From Salegentibacter sp. 24 (GTDB lineage Bacteria > Bacteroidota > Bacteroidia > Flavobacteriales > Flavobacteriaceae), in the NCBI RefSeq assembly GCF_004362395.1, contig NZ_SNWE01000001.1, positions 1 through 64,000 of the forward strand: 64,000 bases of DNA, read 5' to 3'. How positions within the stretch are numbered: the first letter of the stretch is position 1; each line of letters starts with the position of its first letter. Below are positions 55,569 through 64,000 of this stretch, piece after piece. The notes under the pieces are model-generated. The model saw only the letters and a list, made by a program, of their open reading frames with translations, was not told where the DNA came from and searched no databases. A program made the translations under genes and the position numbers.

Positions 55569-56810
55569 ATGGCAGGTTTAGGTACATATTCCTTAGGAAC
55601 AGGAGACCGATTTGGGAAAGAAGGTAAGGCCCAGTTAATGGCTGTATTAAAAGCCAGGGAAAGCGGGGTTGAAGTTACTCCTGTCTGGAACAAATCCCAT
55701 AGGGAACATAAAACGGTGGGTTCTAAACCGCACTTTGTGAAGGATGAAGCTGACGCCGCGGTAAAATCGCTAAATTATTCAGGTAAATATTTTGTAGATG
55801 CCGATCATATTAATCTTAATATCATAGATGAATATTTACCAGTGAGTAATTTTTTCACTATAGATGTGGCGGATTACATTGGTAAAAGCGCAACTGGAAA
55901 GGAAAAAGATGAATTTTTAAAATTCATAGCTAAATTTCAAAAGGAGGTTAATATTCCTGGAGTTTCTAATAAATTTGAAATTTCCGAAACCGCCTTAAAT
56001 AAAATTTTAAATACTTTTTTATTCGCAGCAAATAAAGCTTCAAAAGTATACAAGTATATAAATAAAAATAAATCTGAAGAATTTGTGTTGGAAATATCTA
56101 TGGATGAAGTAGAAAACCCCCAGACTCCGGTGGCCTTATTTTTCGTATTGGCTGCATTCGCATTTTATGAAATCCCAGTAAATACCATCGCCCCCAAATT
56201 TACAGGTAGGTTCAATAAGGGAATTGATTACGAAGGCGATTTAGATAAATTTGCTAAAGAATTTGAGGAAGATTTACTGGTACTGGATTTTGTTAAAAAG
56301 GAATTCGGTCTGCCCAGAAATTTAAAACTTAGCATCCATAGTGGAAGTGACAAGTTTTCAATTTACCCAATTATGAATCGCCTTATTAAGAAGCACAAAG
56401 CAGGTTTGCACCTTAAAACAGCAGGAACTACCTGGCTTGAAGAAATTAATGTGATTGCTGAAATCGGCGAAGATGGATTTGAATTTGCGCTTTCCATTTA
56501 TGAAAAAGCACTGGTACGCTTTGATGAGTTAACCTCTCCCTATCCTGAAGTTTTAGATATTGATATAAGCAAACTTCCGAAAGTTATTGAACTTAAAAAC
56601 GCCGGCCGAGCGAAAATGTCAAAAGCACTTAGGCATAATCTAGAAGAAAAAGATTATAACCCACATTTTCGGCAGCTGATGCATTGTGCTTATAAAGTAG
56701 CTGCAGAATCAGAGGATTTTGTTCGTCTTCTTGATAAATACCGAAAACCTATAGAAGAGGCTGTTACAAACAACTTATATCAGAAGCATATAAAGCTTGT
56801 TTTTCAATGA
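55569..56810 (+). CDS. uxaE: Tagaturonate 3-epimerase
   Basis: 413 residues. The N-terminal GTYSLGTGDRFGKEGKAQL, VDADHINL, APKFTGRFNKGIDYEGD, SIHSGSDKFSIYP and HLKTAGTTWLEE segments are characteristic of the UxaE family, which interconverts tagaturonate and fructuronate. It links the UxaC product to the mannonate branch (SDR, UxuA), giving a route parallel to UxaB/UxaA. It is the last gene of block C. Confidence 0.9.
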   Translation: MAGLGTYSLGTGDRFGKEGKAQLMAVLKARESGVEVTPVWNKSHREHKTVGSKPHFVKDEADAAVKSLNYSGKYFVDADHINLNIIDEYLPVSNFFTIDVADYIGKSATGKEKDEFLKFIAKFQKEVNIPGVSNKFEISETALNKILNTFLFAANKASKVYKYINKNKSEEFVLEISMDEVENPQTPVALFFVLAAFAFYEIPVNTIAPKFTGRFNKGIDYEGDLDKFAKEFEEDLLVLDFVKKEFGLPRNLKLSIHSGSDKFSIYPIMNRLIKKHKAGLHLKTAGTTWLEEINVIAEIGEDGFEFALSIYEKALVRFDELTSPYPEVLDIDISKLPKVIELKNAGRAKMSKALRHNLEEKDYNPHFRQLMHCAYKVAAESEDFVRLLDKYRKPIEEAVTNNLYQKHIKLVFQ

Positions 56811-57134
56811 GGATTAAGCAAGATAAGAACCCCCTTATCTGAAATTTTGCTAAGTAGAGTAGCTCTGAATAGCTTCCAGAAAGTTGCTTCAAATCAGGCA
56901 ATTTACAGTGTTTCAGTATGCTATCAATGGGAATAGATAGAATACAAACTTTATAAGTTTGGGTTTCGCTGGTATAAGGATTTGTAAACCTACTGCTGAC
57001 ATAGAATATCTTAATTGAACATTATTGAAAACTTAGAAAGGTTACTATTTGTTTGAACCTTGATATTGAAATTCTTGATTTTCGCGATCACTGAACAATA
57101 GAATTGAATTAATTTTTAAACTTATGTTGAATGA
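56811..57134. other. 324-bp gap at the end of the pectin locus
   Basis: Two hairpins are seen: AGATAAG/CTTATCT at 56821-56840, a weak terminator for block C (TGAAATTTTG follows), and CAAACTT-N3-AAGTTTG at 56945-56961. Nothing else was recognised. Confidence 0.5.
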
Positions 57135-57812
57135 TTATAAAAATCCTTTCTCTCTGGCTATTTTTACAAGTTCACGATCTTCTGCGCCTGAAATTCCAAA
57201 TATTTTCTTTAGATTCCTTCTGCGTTTTTCAATCCCGGCTATGGATAATGGTAAGAGGTCACTTAGATCTTTCAGTTTCGCACCGATGGAGAGTTCGTAA
57301 AGCATTTTACGGTCTACATCATCTAAATATATATCGCTTCCCACCTGGTATCTAAGAAGATTCAGTACCGTCTTACTGTAATATGGAGAACCGGTTAAAA
57401 TGTTTTCTATGGCACTTAATAGCTCTTTTGGATTAATATCATTTTTAACCAAAAAACCTTCCGGATTTAATGATTGTAGAATATTATGTAAACGATAATT
57501 ATCATTAAAAGTAGTGGAAACTATTATTTTAACCGTTGGCTTTTTCTCCCTTATTAATTTGCCCAGGTCTTCACCTGAAAATAGTTTTCCATCACTACTA
57601 GCGGGTAAACGCATGTCTAAAAACACAAGGTCGAGACTTTCTATAAAACTGGAATTATCAAGCAAGAATTGGGCTTCATCCAGGCTATAGATACTGGTGA
57701 TTTTAAAATTGTATTCAGTATTCTGAGTCACAAAACTTTCAAGAGCCGACTCGTAAGCACTTGTAATAATAGGGTGATCGTCTATAATTAATACCGAAAT
57801 TGATTTATCCAT
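57135..57812 (-). CDS. NarL/LuxR-type response regulator
   Basis: 225 residues. Receiver domain (1-130) with the acidic pocket DDH (11-13), phosphorylation site Asp66 in FLDMRLP, Thr in VSTTF and the switch Lys in LVKND. A C-terminal helix-turn-helix (about 160-215) of a LuxR-like type follows (DRKMLYELSIGAKLKDLSDLLPLSIAGIEKRRRNLKKIFG), diverged from classical GerE. Its start overlaps the kinase stop by 8 bases, so the two form a coupled two-component pair. Confidence 0.9.
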   Translation of the reverse strand: MDKSISVLIIDDHPIITSAYESALESFVTQNTEYNFKITSIYSLDEAQFLLDNSSFIESLDLVFLDMRLPASSDGKLFSGEDLGKLIREKKPTVKIIVSTTFNDNYRLHNILQSLNPEGFLVKNDINPKELLSAIENILTGSPYYSKTVLNLLRYQVGSDIYLDDVDRKMLYELSIGAKLKDLSDLLPLSIAGIEKRRRNLKKIFGISGAEDRELVKIAREKGFL

Positions 57813-59793
57813 TTGTATAAATTTTTACCTTAAATACAAGATGCGTTCCACTTGCTGAAGTTTCGAAAGTAAAAAACCCACCAATTTTTTCCATTCGGTC
57901 TCGCATATTTTTTAAGCCAATGCCTTTTGGTATTCTTCGCCTGTCAAAACCCTTTCCATCATCAATTATTTCCATAAGTAAATCTTCCTGATCACGGTAA
58001 ATTTTTATGTTAACCAGAGTAGCTTGAGCGTGCTTTACAACATTCTGTAAAGCTTCCTGTAGAATACGGTAATAATTAATTTGAATATTTTCATCTATTA
58101 AATCCCCATCGATATTTTCGTTAAAATGGAATTCGATTTTTGTCGATGTTAAGTTGCTATAATCTGCTAATAACCGCTGTAATAATTTAGCAAAATTTAG
58201 ATGGGATCCCGAAACTTCTCTGATTAGATTATGGGAAATTTGCCTTATCTCTTCTTCGGTAAGTTGCAATTTTTCTAGTAACTCGTTGTATTTAACCGAA
58301 ACCTGACTAGGTGCTTTTAAATTTAACAAACCGAAATTCATCCTAATACCAAAAAGTTTACCCAGAACACCATCATGCAATTCGCCGGAAATCCGAGCCC
58401 GTTCTTCCTGCCGACCTTCTTCTAATTTGGTTTGTTGTTTAAGAAGAAGCTTATATATTTCTTCGTTATATTCCTGTTGTTCTTTCTGAAATTTCAACTC
58501 TTTATTTTTGGCCCTTTGTGAGCTTAACAGATATAATAGAAATAATACCGAAGTTAAAACTACGGCTATTAGGCTAAGCCACAATTTTTCGTCGCTAAGC
58601 TGCTGGGTTTTTTCAATATATTGATCTGTTTCAAACCTTATTCTAGCAAATTTATTTCGAATAGCCCGTTCTTCTTTCAATAAACTGTCATTGAGATGAA
58701 TATAGCTTTCTAGGTAAGTTGTGGACTTTTTTGGCGCAATCTGAGCGAGCAGTAAAAATGAAGCAAGTAGATCCCTATTATTTCGGGTTGCTTCAGCAAG
58801 AAAATTCGCTTCCTTGGTATATTCCAATGCCTTAGCGGTATCCTTGCTTTTTAGAAAATATTCGCCTAAGTGGAGCTTGTTAATTACGATTCCGGATTCG
58901 TGCGTAAGACTATCTCGTATTTTCAGTGCTTTATGAAATAGAAATGAAGCCACCTGATAATTACCAAGTTTAAATTCTGAATAACCCAAATTATCGGTAA
59001 GCATAGCATAAAGTCTGGGATTCTTAATGTAAAGGCTATCTATGGAAAGGGCCTGCGAGTAATTGGAGATGGAATTATTATGATCTTTTAGTTTTTGATA
59101 AACAACACCAATATTATTTAAAGATCTGGCCGATTTAACTGGATCATTTAGAAATTTCGCATTAATTAGGGCTTTGCGATGATATTCAATGGCCTGAGAA
59201 TAATCTTCTAACCCATTATATATGATCCCAAGATTATTATATGCAGGATATACATATTTATAACTTTCTTTAGAGCCTTTAATTAAATCTAGAGCCTGAA
59301 AGGTGGTATTTTCACTGCCAATATAATCTTTAACCTTTTCCTGAAGAATAGCCATATTCAGCAACATCCTACCAGCTTTTAATTTTTCATTAGCTTCTAA
59401 GTATTTTTCATATGCAAGATTATAATGATAATAAGAGCTATCTATAATATGTTCCCGATAGAAAAAATTACCAAGATCCCAATTAGTTAAGGCAAGATGA
59501 TTTTTTAAATCTAAACTAATTGCCATCTTCCTGGCTTGGGTATTCCAATAGCGAAAGTTTGAAGAATCCTTTTTAACATAGAATTCATAAGCCAAATCAA
59601 GTAAGAGTTTGCTTTTTAGTGAATCATCAGATATTTTCTTAAGAAGTAAAGGGAGAGAATCAGTTTGTTTTTGATTTAATATTGTTCGTTTTAAATGGCT
59701 ATATTCCTGAGTGGATTTAGGTGTGTTTTTGTCTAGATCACAGGAAGTAACAAGAATAATTAATAGAAGGAAGTTTATTTTAAATAAATACAA
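57805..59793 (-). CDS. TPR-sensor histidine kinase
   Basis: 662 residues. Hydrophobic start with a lipobox-like VTSC (Cys18), six or more TPR-type repeats (about 60-380, e.g. NNLGIIYNGLEDYSQAIEYHRKAL), a transmembrane helix (404-424), a coiled coil, then a HisKA_3 dimerisation domain with His473 (GELHDGVLGK) and a HATPase domain (Asn584, DDGKGF 611-616, GIGLKNM 624-630). This is the common Bacteroidota NarX-like architecture with a periplasmic TPR sensor. Its partner is the response regulator. The small lipoprotein gene lies 59 bases upstream. Confidence 0.92.
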   Translation of the reverse strand: MYLFKINFLLLIILVTSCDLDKNTPKSTQEYSHLKRTILNQKQTDSLPLLLKKISDDSLKSKLLLDLAYEFYVKKDSSNFRYWNTQARKMAISLDLKNHLALTNWDLGNFFYREHIIDSSYYHYNLAYEKYLEANEKLKAGRMLLNMAILQEKVKDYIGSENTTFQALDLIKGSKESYKYVYPAYNNLGIIYNGLEDYSQAIEYHRKALINAKFLNDPVKSARSLNNIGVVYQKLKDHNNSISNYSQALSIDSLYIKNPRLYAMLTDNLGYSEFKLGNYQVASFLFHKALKIRDSLTHESGIVINKLHLGEYFLKSKDTAKALEYTKEANFLAEATRNNRDLLASFLLLAQIAPKKSTTYLESYIHLNDSLLKEERAIRNKFARIRFETDQYIEKTQQLSDEKLWLSLIAVVLTSVLFLLYLLSSQRAKNKELKFQKEQQEYNEEIYKLLLKQQTKLEEGRQEERARISGELHDGVLGKLFGIRMNFGLLNLKAPSQVSVKYNELLEKLQLTEEEIRQISHNLIREVSGSHLNFAKLLQRLLADYSNLTSTKIEFHFNENIDGDLIDENIQINYYRILQEALQNVVKHAQATLVNIKIYRDQEDLLMEIIDDGKGFDRRRIPKGIGLKNMRDRMEKIGGFFTFETSASGTHLVFKVKIYTNG

Positions 59794-59852
59794 TAATAGT
59801 CGAATTTGAAGTCATTCAAAACTACAAAAAGTAAAATAATCTTTTTGGAGGT

Positions 59853-60035
59853 TTAGCCTTCGTTTCTTCTATCATCAATGGGATTGTCTTCATCCCCGGA
59901 AGCCGTTTTTTCTATATTAATTATTTCATTTTCCATATGTGGTGGCTTTTGAGGTAGTGCTTCGGGCACACAAGACATAAAAAAAGTTGCTAAAAATAAG
60001 CTTCCAAATAAAGTTGTTTTAAGTTTCATATTCAC
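59853..60035 (-). CDS. Small lipoprotein next to the TPR kinase
   Basis: 60 residues. Lysine-rich start, hydrophobic helix and lipobox MSC with Cys22, then a short proline-rich and acidic tail (PEALPQKPPHMENE, GDEDNPIDD). It looks like a genuine lipoprotein because the signal is well formed, but it belongs to no family I know. It is between the HEIGH peptidase and kinase genes, all on the same strand. A second ATG two codons in is an alternative start. Confidence 0.6.
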   Translation of the reverse strand: MNMKLKTTLFGSLFLATFFMSCVPEALPQKPPHMENEIINIEKTASGDEDNPIDDRRNEG

Positions 60036-60087
60036 TTAGGTTTTTAATTTAAATTATAATGAGTTTCCCCGTCGTATAATCCTGGTT

Positions 60088-60122
60088 TAAAAAGAAATGG
60101 ATGCCTTTGCAGACATCCATTT
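60088..60122 (-). terminator. Terminator after the HEIGH peptidase gene
   Basis: AAATGGATG (60095-60103) pairs with CATCCATTT (60114-60122), a perfect 9-bp stem with a 10-base loop, followed on the minus strand by CTTTTT. It separates the peptidase from the small lipoprotein and kinase genes. Confidence 0.75.
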
Positions 60123-60161
60123 TCTGCTAACAAATTAAGACTTAGTTCAAATTATCTAACA

Positions 60162-61007
60162 TTAATAAAGATATTCTAAGGCTACTTGGTCATAGTAACC
60201 AAAATTTCCGCTCTCACTAGAGCTAAAGCAAGCAAGCATTATGGAGTTTGAATCATATCCGGTTGGGGTGCCGGGAATATGAACAGCGCCATCCGCTCCA
60301 CTGGACTCTCCACTTTGACCACAGCTTTGACGGCTAAACCAGTCAGTATGGCGCAAACCTACCGAGTGGCCTATCTCGTGAGTCATTACGTGTTCATTTG
60401 TTGCAGTGCTGTAATTTTCCATTCCGGAAAAAATCTGTACATATTTATATGGATCTCCACCATTTGGGAAACCGGCGACTCCCCCAGCTTCACCATTTGG
60501 GTTTTGATATACAACAATATCATATGGCCCATAATTAGTTCCAAAAGTAAGGGTGAAATTAAGTCCGATATTCAGGGAATTGTAATTGTTTATAGCACGT
60601 TGCAATGCTGACCTTTGTTTAGAGGTTAATCCCTGACCGGAACCTCCTGTAAAACCAATTACATTTATATTTCTTGGAGTTGAAACTAAGTTATAGGTTC
60701 GGTATTGCTTGGCAGTTGCCTTTGCCGAACTCATACTTTCTAATTGTTCCTGATCCAATAGAATGTCCCCTTCGATAAGAAAGGATTTTTTGGTCTCACC
60801 ATTTGGAAGTAAAAAATCTATCACCTCAGCATCTTTAGTATTAAAATGCAAATTAGCTATCTGTTTAAGTTCTTCCTTAGATATTTTTAGCTGTTTAGTG
60901 GTTTCCTCCATTTTAGCTTCCTCAGGAGTAGGGGTATCTTGTTTTTGGCAAGAAGAGAGTAAGGCACCGGATGCCAGAATACCTAAAAGTATTTTTGGGG
61001 TTTTCAT
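60162..61007 (-). CDS. Dual-action HEIGH metallopeptidase, lipoprotein
   Basis: 281 residues. Lipobox LSSC with Cys20, a helical pro-region (about 30-100), then a metzincin-like catalytic domain with the zinc motif HEIGHSVGLRH at 210-220 (His210, Glu211, His214, His220). The DSNSIMLACF stretch supplies the Met-turn. Cys pairs in the C-terminal part may form a disulfide. This family is annotated as dual-action HEIGH metallo-peptidase (M57-like); it is probably a surface-tethered protease. It has its own terminator downstream and a repeat-rich upstream region shared with the second SusC gene. Confidence 0.88.
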   Translation of the reverse strand: MKTPKILLGILASGALLSSCQKQDTPTPEEAKMEETTKQLKISKEELKQIANLHFNTKDAEVIDFLLPNGETKKSFLIEGDILLDQEQLESMSSAKATAKQYRTYNLVSTPRNINVIGFTGGSGQGLTSKQRSALQRAINNYNSLNIGLNFTLTFGTNYGPYDIVVYQNPNGEAGGVAGFPNGGDPYKYVQIFSGMENYSTATNEHVMTHEIGHSVGLRHTDWFSRQSCGQSGESSGADGAVHIPGTPTGYDSNSIMLACFSSSESGNFGYYDQVALEYLY

Positions 61008-61077
61008 AAAAATATATGATTAAAAGGTTAATAGAATGTGAAATTAAAATTTGAAAACCATAAAGAGAAAAAATAAT

Positions 61078-61106
61078 CCTTACTAAAAGTAAGGAGAATC
61101 CTTACT
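61078..61106. repeat. Triple CCTTACT motif, palindrome plus direct copy
   Basis: CCTTACT (61078-61084), three A, its inverse AGTAAGG (61088-61094), five bases, and a further CCTTACT (61100-61106). It is 70 bases upstream of the HEIGH start and could be a regulator-binding site or a small hairpin. Confidence 0.6.
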
Positions 61107-61438
61107 TATGGATTGAAGCGAGCAACCACGGGGTATTCAAAGAATAAAAATTTTATAGAATCTTCCTATTTTCCCTGTTTTCCGGAATTTAAGGAGCTCT
61201 AGACGTGCTTCTGAGATTTCTTTTTATATAACCTAATATATCATATAGGGGCCTGTTTCTAATTATTTAAAATTTAGATAAACAAAGCTTAATCTTGAAA
61301 GAAAACAATCAAAGAAAGATTTGTATTCATTTGTGTTCTACTAAAAAAAGTCCAATTGACCTTGCAGAGAAACCTAGAAATATAAACCTAAAATTAATAT
61401 TATAAGAAAAGACCAAAATTTGAATTAGCCATAAAATA

Positions 61439-61466
61439 GCCCATTGCTGCTGTAACAGAAATGGGC
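61439..61466 (+). promoter_or_regulatory. Leader hairpin before the second SusC
   Basis: GCCCATT (61439-61445) pairs perfectly with AATGGGC (61460-61466), with a short CTG/CAG pairing possible in the loop. No T run follows, so it is not a simple terminator. It lies 33 bases before the ATG, probably in the 5' leader. Confidence 0.45.
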
Positions 61467-61498
61467 TTAGCCTTATTAAGACATAAAATTAATCTATA

Positions 61499-64000
61499 AT
61501 GAAAGATAATATACAATTTTTTTTCAGGAAACCAAGCCTTTTAATTTGTTTCCTCTTTATTCTTCCGGAAGCATTTGCATCCAGTTTTTATAATTCACAT
61601 ACAACAACGGAACCTTTTAATCTGCAACAGATCATTCAGGGAAAGGTGGTAGATGAAAAAGGAATGCCTCTTCCTGGGGTTACAGTCCAAATTAAAGATT
61701 CCTCCATTGGAACAATAACTAATCTTGACGGCGAGTTTACTTTGGAGCTCCCGGGCCAGAAAACAACACTTGTTTTTTCCTACCTAGGTTTTAAATCCCA
61801 GGAAGAATTAATTACGTCGGGGGCTGATGTGTTGATTACCCTCGAGCAAGATCAACAAACTTTGAATGAGGTGGTTGTAGTGGGGTACGGAACAGAAAAA
61901 AGAGAGAATATAACAGCGTCCATTTCTTCAATTGCACCAGAAGAAATCAAATCTCTACCAAAGGCCAACGTAACTGAAATGTTACAAGGAAGAATGCCAG
62001 GTGTCCAGGTGATGAGTGATAACCGTCCAGGGGGAGGTACATCCATTCGGGTAAGAGGATTTAGCACCATTAACAATAACGATCCACTTGTGGTTATTGA
62101 TGGTGTGCCTACATCAAATGGTTTAAGCAGTATAAATCCTCAAGATATAGAGAGCATACAGGTGCTCAAAGATGCCGCTTCCTCTTCAATTTATGGTTCT
62201 AGAGCGGCCAATGGCGTCGTAGTAATAACTACGACGAAAGATACTAATAAGAATTATTTTACGGTAAATATGGATGGCTATGCAGGTATTCAAAAAGCTT
62301 TCAATTTGCCTAGAATGCTAAATGCACAACAATATGGTGACCTTCTCTGGCAGGCCTTCAAAAATGATGGTCAAACTCCAGCAAACGATATTTATGGAAA
62401 TGATCCCGATCAGCCTCTAATTCCAGAATGGTTGAATGAAGAGCAGACCTTGCCAAGTGGTGATGTGGACTGGGTAGATGAGATTATGAGACCCGCTTTG
62501 GTTCAAAATTATAATGTGTCCATTCAGAAAGGATCGGAGAATGGTCAACATTCTTTCTCACTAGGATATTATGACCAGGAAGGAGTGGTTGAGTATACTG
62601 GTTTTACACGCTATTCAGCTCGTTTTAACTCAAATTATGACATTACAGATTGGTTAACTATAGGAGAGAATTTTACAGGTTCTTACACAGAGGAAGTAGC
62701 GGTAGGTACTAATAGTGCTTTGGGTAGTATTATTTATGATGCTTTTCAGTTTCCTTCTATTGTACCTGTTAGAGATATCAACGGTGATTTTGGAGGAAAT
62801 CCTTTAAATGACATCGGAAATCCCTTAGGGAGTTTATATCGTTCGAAAGATGACAAACAAAAGAATGTTCGCGCTTTTGGAAATGCTTTTGCCAGTCTTA
62901 ATTTTGGAGATTTTAGGTTTAAGTCATCATTTGGGCTTGATTATAACAATTTTAATTACAGAAATTTTTCTCCGGTCTACGACGAGATTCTCTCCCAAAA
63001 TGTGATCAATAGTTTAAGTACTCAAAATAATTTTAATTACCAGTTTACCTTTACCAATACACTGAACTATGCCAATTCTTTCAGGGAGCATAATCTTGAT
63101 GTTTTGTTAGGACAGGAAGCTATAGAGTATTATCAAGAAGGTTTTTCAGCCTCAAGACAAAACTTTTTATATGAAGACCTAAACTTTAGGTATTTAAGCT
63201 ATGGGACCCAAAATCAACTAAACTCTGGAAGTGCAGGAGAGTGGAAGCTTAATTCTTATTTTGGAAGAGTAAAATATAATTTCGATGAGAAATATCTAAT
63301 GACAGCTACGGTAAGACGTGATGGAACTTCTCGTTTGGCAAATAATAACTGGGGAACATTTCCGGCATTTTCTGCAGGATGGAGAGTAGATAAGGAAGAC
63401 TTCTTCGACTTTGGAGATGGATTAACAAGTATGATGATTCGAACAAGTTGGGGGCAAACCGGGAATCAACAGGTGCCTTCTTATTCGACTGTAGATAGTT
63501 ATAGCAATAATTCCTTTTATAGTGATTATGCTATTGATGGGGCACAAAACGCGGTATTTACAGGTCTTACCCAAACAAGAGTTCCTAATTCAGATCTTCA
63601 GTGGGAGACATCGACTCAGACCACATTGGGATTAGATCTGGGTTTTTTCAATAATAAATTAAATGTAACGGCAGAAGTTTATAAGAAAGTCACAGACGAT
63701 ATTTTAGTTTATAATGCAGTACCATTGACCTACGGAGGAACAAATGATGGGCAGTGGATCAATGATGGAACGATGGAAAATAAAGGATATGAACTAAATC
63801 TAACATTCAGAGATCAAAAAGCGGATTTTGGTTATGAGGTAGGTCTAAATATTTCTGGTTATCAAAATGAGCTAACAGATCTACAAAGTGTTGCTTATTT
63901 AGGGATTCCCAGTTCTTCATTACATACTGTAAACTTTGACCAGGAAGTTTCCAGAAGTACAGTTGGTCAGCCCATCGCATCCTTTTTCGGATATCAGGCT
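61499..64000 (+). CDS. SusC/RagA-type TonB-linked transporter, partial at window end
   Basis: 834 codons open to the last base; the C-terminus is outside the window. Signal peptide (about 1-28), carboxypeptidase-regulatory-like domain (IIQGKVVDEKGMPLPGVTVQI to ITLEQD), the TonB-plug start NEVVVVGYGTEKRENITASIS, then MLQGRMPGVQV, IRVRGFSTINNNDPLVVIDG and IQVLKDAASSSIYGSRAANGVV, and much of the barrel. It is a different subfamily from the first SusC: it has the canonical VVVVGYGT motif that the pectin SusC lacks (there VTLIDYGYG). It lacks the pectin operator, so it probably belongs to a second polysaccharide locus. Confidence 0.94.
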   Translation, partial: MKDNIQFFFRKPSLLICFLFILPEAFASSFYNSHTTTEPFNLQQIIQGKVVDEKGMPLPGVTVQIKDSSIGTITNLDGEFTLELPGQKTTLVFSYLGFKSQEELITSGADVLITLEQDQQTLNEVVVVGYGTEKRENITASISSIAPEEIKSLPKANVTEMLQGRMPGVQVMSDNRPGGGTSIRVRGFSTINNNDPLVVIDGVPTSNGLSSINPQDIESIQVLKDAASSSIYGSRAANGVVVITTTKDTNKNYFTVNMDGYAGIQKAFNLPRMLNAQQYGDLLWQAFKNDGQTPANDIYGNDPDQPLIPEWLNEEQTLPSGDVDWVDEIMRPALVQNYNVSIQKGSENGQHSFSLGYYDQEGVVEYTGFTRYSARFNSNYDITDWLTIGENFTGSYTEEVAVGTNSALGSIIYDAFQFPSIVPVRDINGDFGGNPLNDIGNPLGSLYRSKDDKQKNVRAFGNAFASLNFGDFRFKSSFGLDYNNFNYRNFSPVYDEILSQNVINSLSTQNNFNYQFTFTNTLNYANSFREHNLDVLLGQEAIEYYQEGFSASRQNFLYEDLNFRYLSYGTQNQLNSGSAGEWKLNSYFGRVKYNFDEKYLMTATVRRDGTSRLANNNWGTFPAFSAGWRVDKEDFFDFGDGLTSMMIRTSWGQTGNQQVPSYSTVDSYSNNSFYSDYAIDGAQNAVFTGLTQTRVPNSDLQWETSTQTTLGLDLGFFNNKLNVTAEVYKKVTDDILVYNAVPLTYGGTNDGQWINDGTMENKGYELNLTFRDQKADFGYEVGLNISGYQNELTDLQSVAYLGIPSSSLHTVNFDQEVSRSTVGQPIASFFGYQA

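Larger units (their letters stand above)
61008..61498. other. 491-bp divergent region between HEIGH peptidase and second SusC
   Basis: Contains a triple CCTTACT repeat (61078-61106) near the peptidase and a 5'-leader hairpin (61439-61466) before SusC. No TGTAATCGATTACA site and no coding sequence were seen. Confidence 0.55.

Overview
The window comes from a marine-type Flavobacteriaceae (Bacteroidota). The evidence is AT-rich DNA, SusC/SusD pairs, Bacteroidota promoters of the TTG-N19-TAnnTTTG type, many lipoproteins, and families such as DUF3078, DUF3109, DUF4412 and UxaE. It resembles the Zunongwangia/Gramella/Salegentibacter group, but the genus cannot be fixed from sequence alone. No rRNA, tRNA, CRISPR array or transposase was seen.

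Region 1 (1-16.9 kb) is mostly core genome. It holds a decayed metallophosphoesterase-like protein, tadA, dxs, DUF3078, dgt, an unusual ribonucleotide reductase R2-like protein, a frameshifted DUF4870 gene behind a DUF4412 gene, DUF3109, marC, a mini FAD oxidoreductase, an S41 C-terminal processing protease, dCMP deaminase, HupE/UreJ and a LOV-like PAS protein without the photoactive cysteine.

Region 2 (17.3-56.8 kb) is a large pectin utilisation locus in three co-oriented blocks. Block A (17.7-35.1 kb) encodes SusC, SusD, a DUF5123-type surface lipoprotein, two PL1 pectate lyases, a PL10 lyase, a two-domain esterase, GH105, CE8, DUF4861 and GH43. Block B (35.4-46.0 kb) encodes KduI, KduD, UxaC, KdgK, Eda, a DctPQM TRAP transporter, UxaB and UxaA. 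A divergent LacI-type regulator follows. Block C (47.4-56.8 kb) encodes GH28, CE8, PL9, CE12, fructose-1,6-bisphosphatase, KdgF, UxuA, an SDR mannonate oxidoreductase and UxaE. Each block starts with the same perfect palindrome, TGTAATCGATTACA. In each case it lies directly against the promoter -7 position, so the three blocks are probably one regulon of the encoded LacI protein.

Together the genes outline a full route. Pectin is de-esterified and cleaved outside the cell, and oligomers enter through SusCD. GH28 and GH105 trim them in the periplasm, and TRAP probably imports monomeric uronates. Unsaturated galacturonate passes through KdgF, KduI and KduD to 2-keto-3-deoxygluconate (KDG). Saturated galacturonate passes through UxaC and then either UxaB/UxaA or UxaE/SDR/UxuA, also to KDG. 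KdgK and Eda yield pyruvate and glyceraldehyde phosphate. The co-encoded Fbp would support gluconeogenesis.

Region 3 (57.1-64 kb) has a TPR histidine kinase and LuxR-type response regulator, a 60-residue lipoprotein, a HEIGH metallopeptidase, and the start of a second SusC gene that runs off the window.

The strongest oddities are the R2-like protein with two ligand glutamates replaced by lysine, the phosphoesterase fold that has lost its metal-binding motifs, and the three-copy operator-on-promoter architecture.
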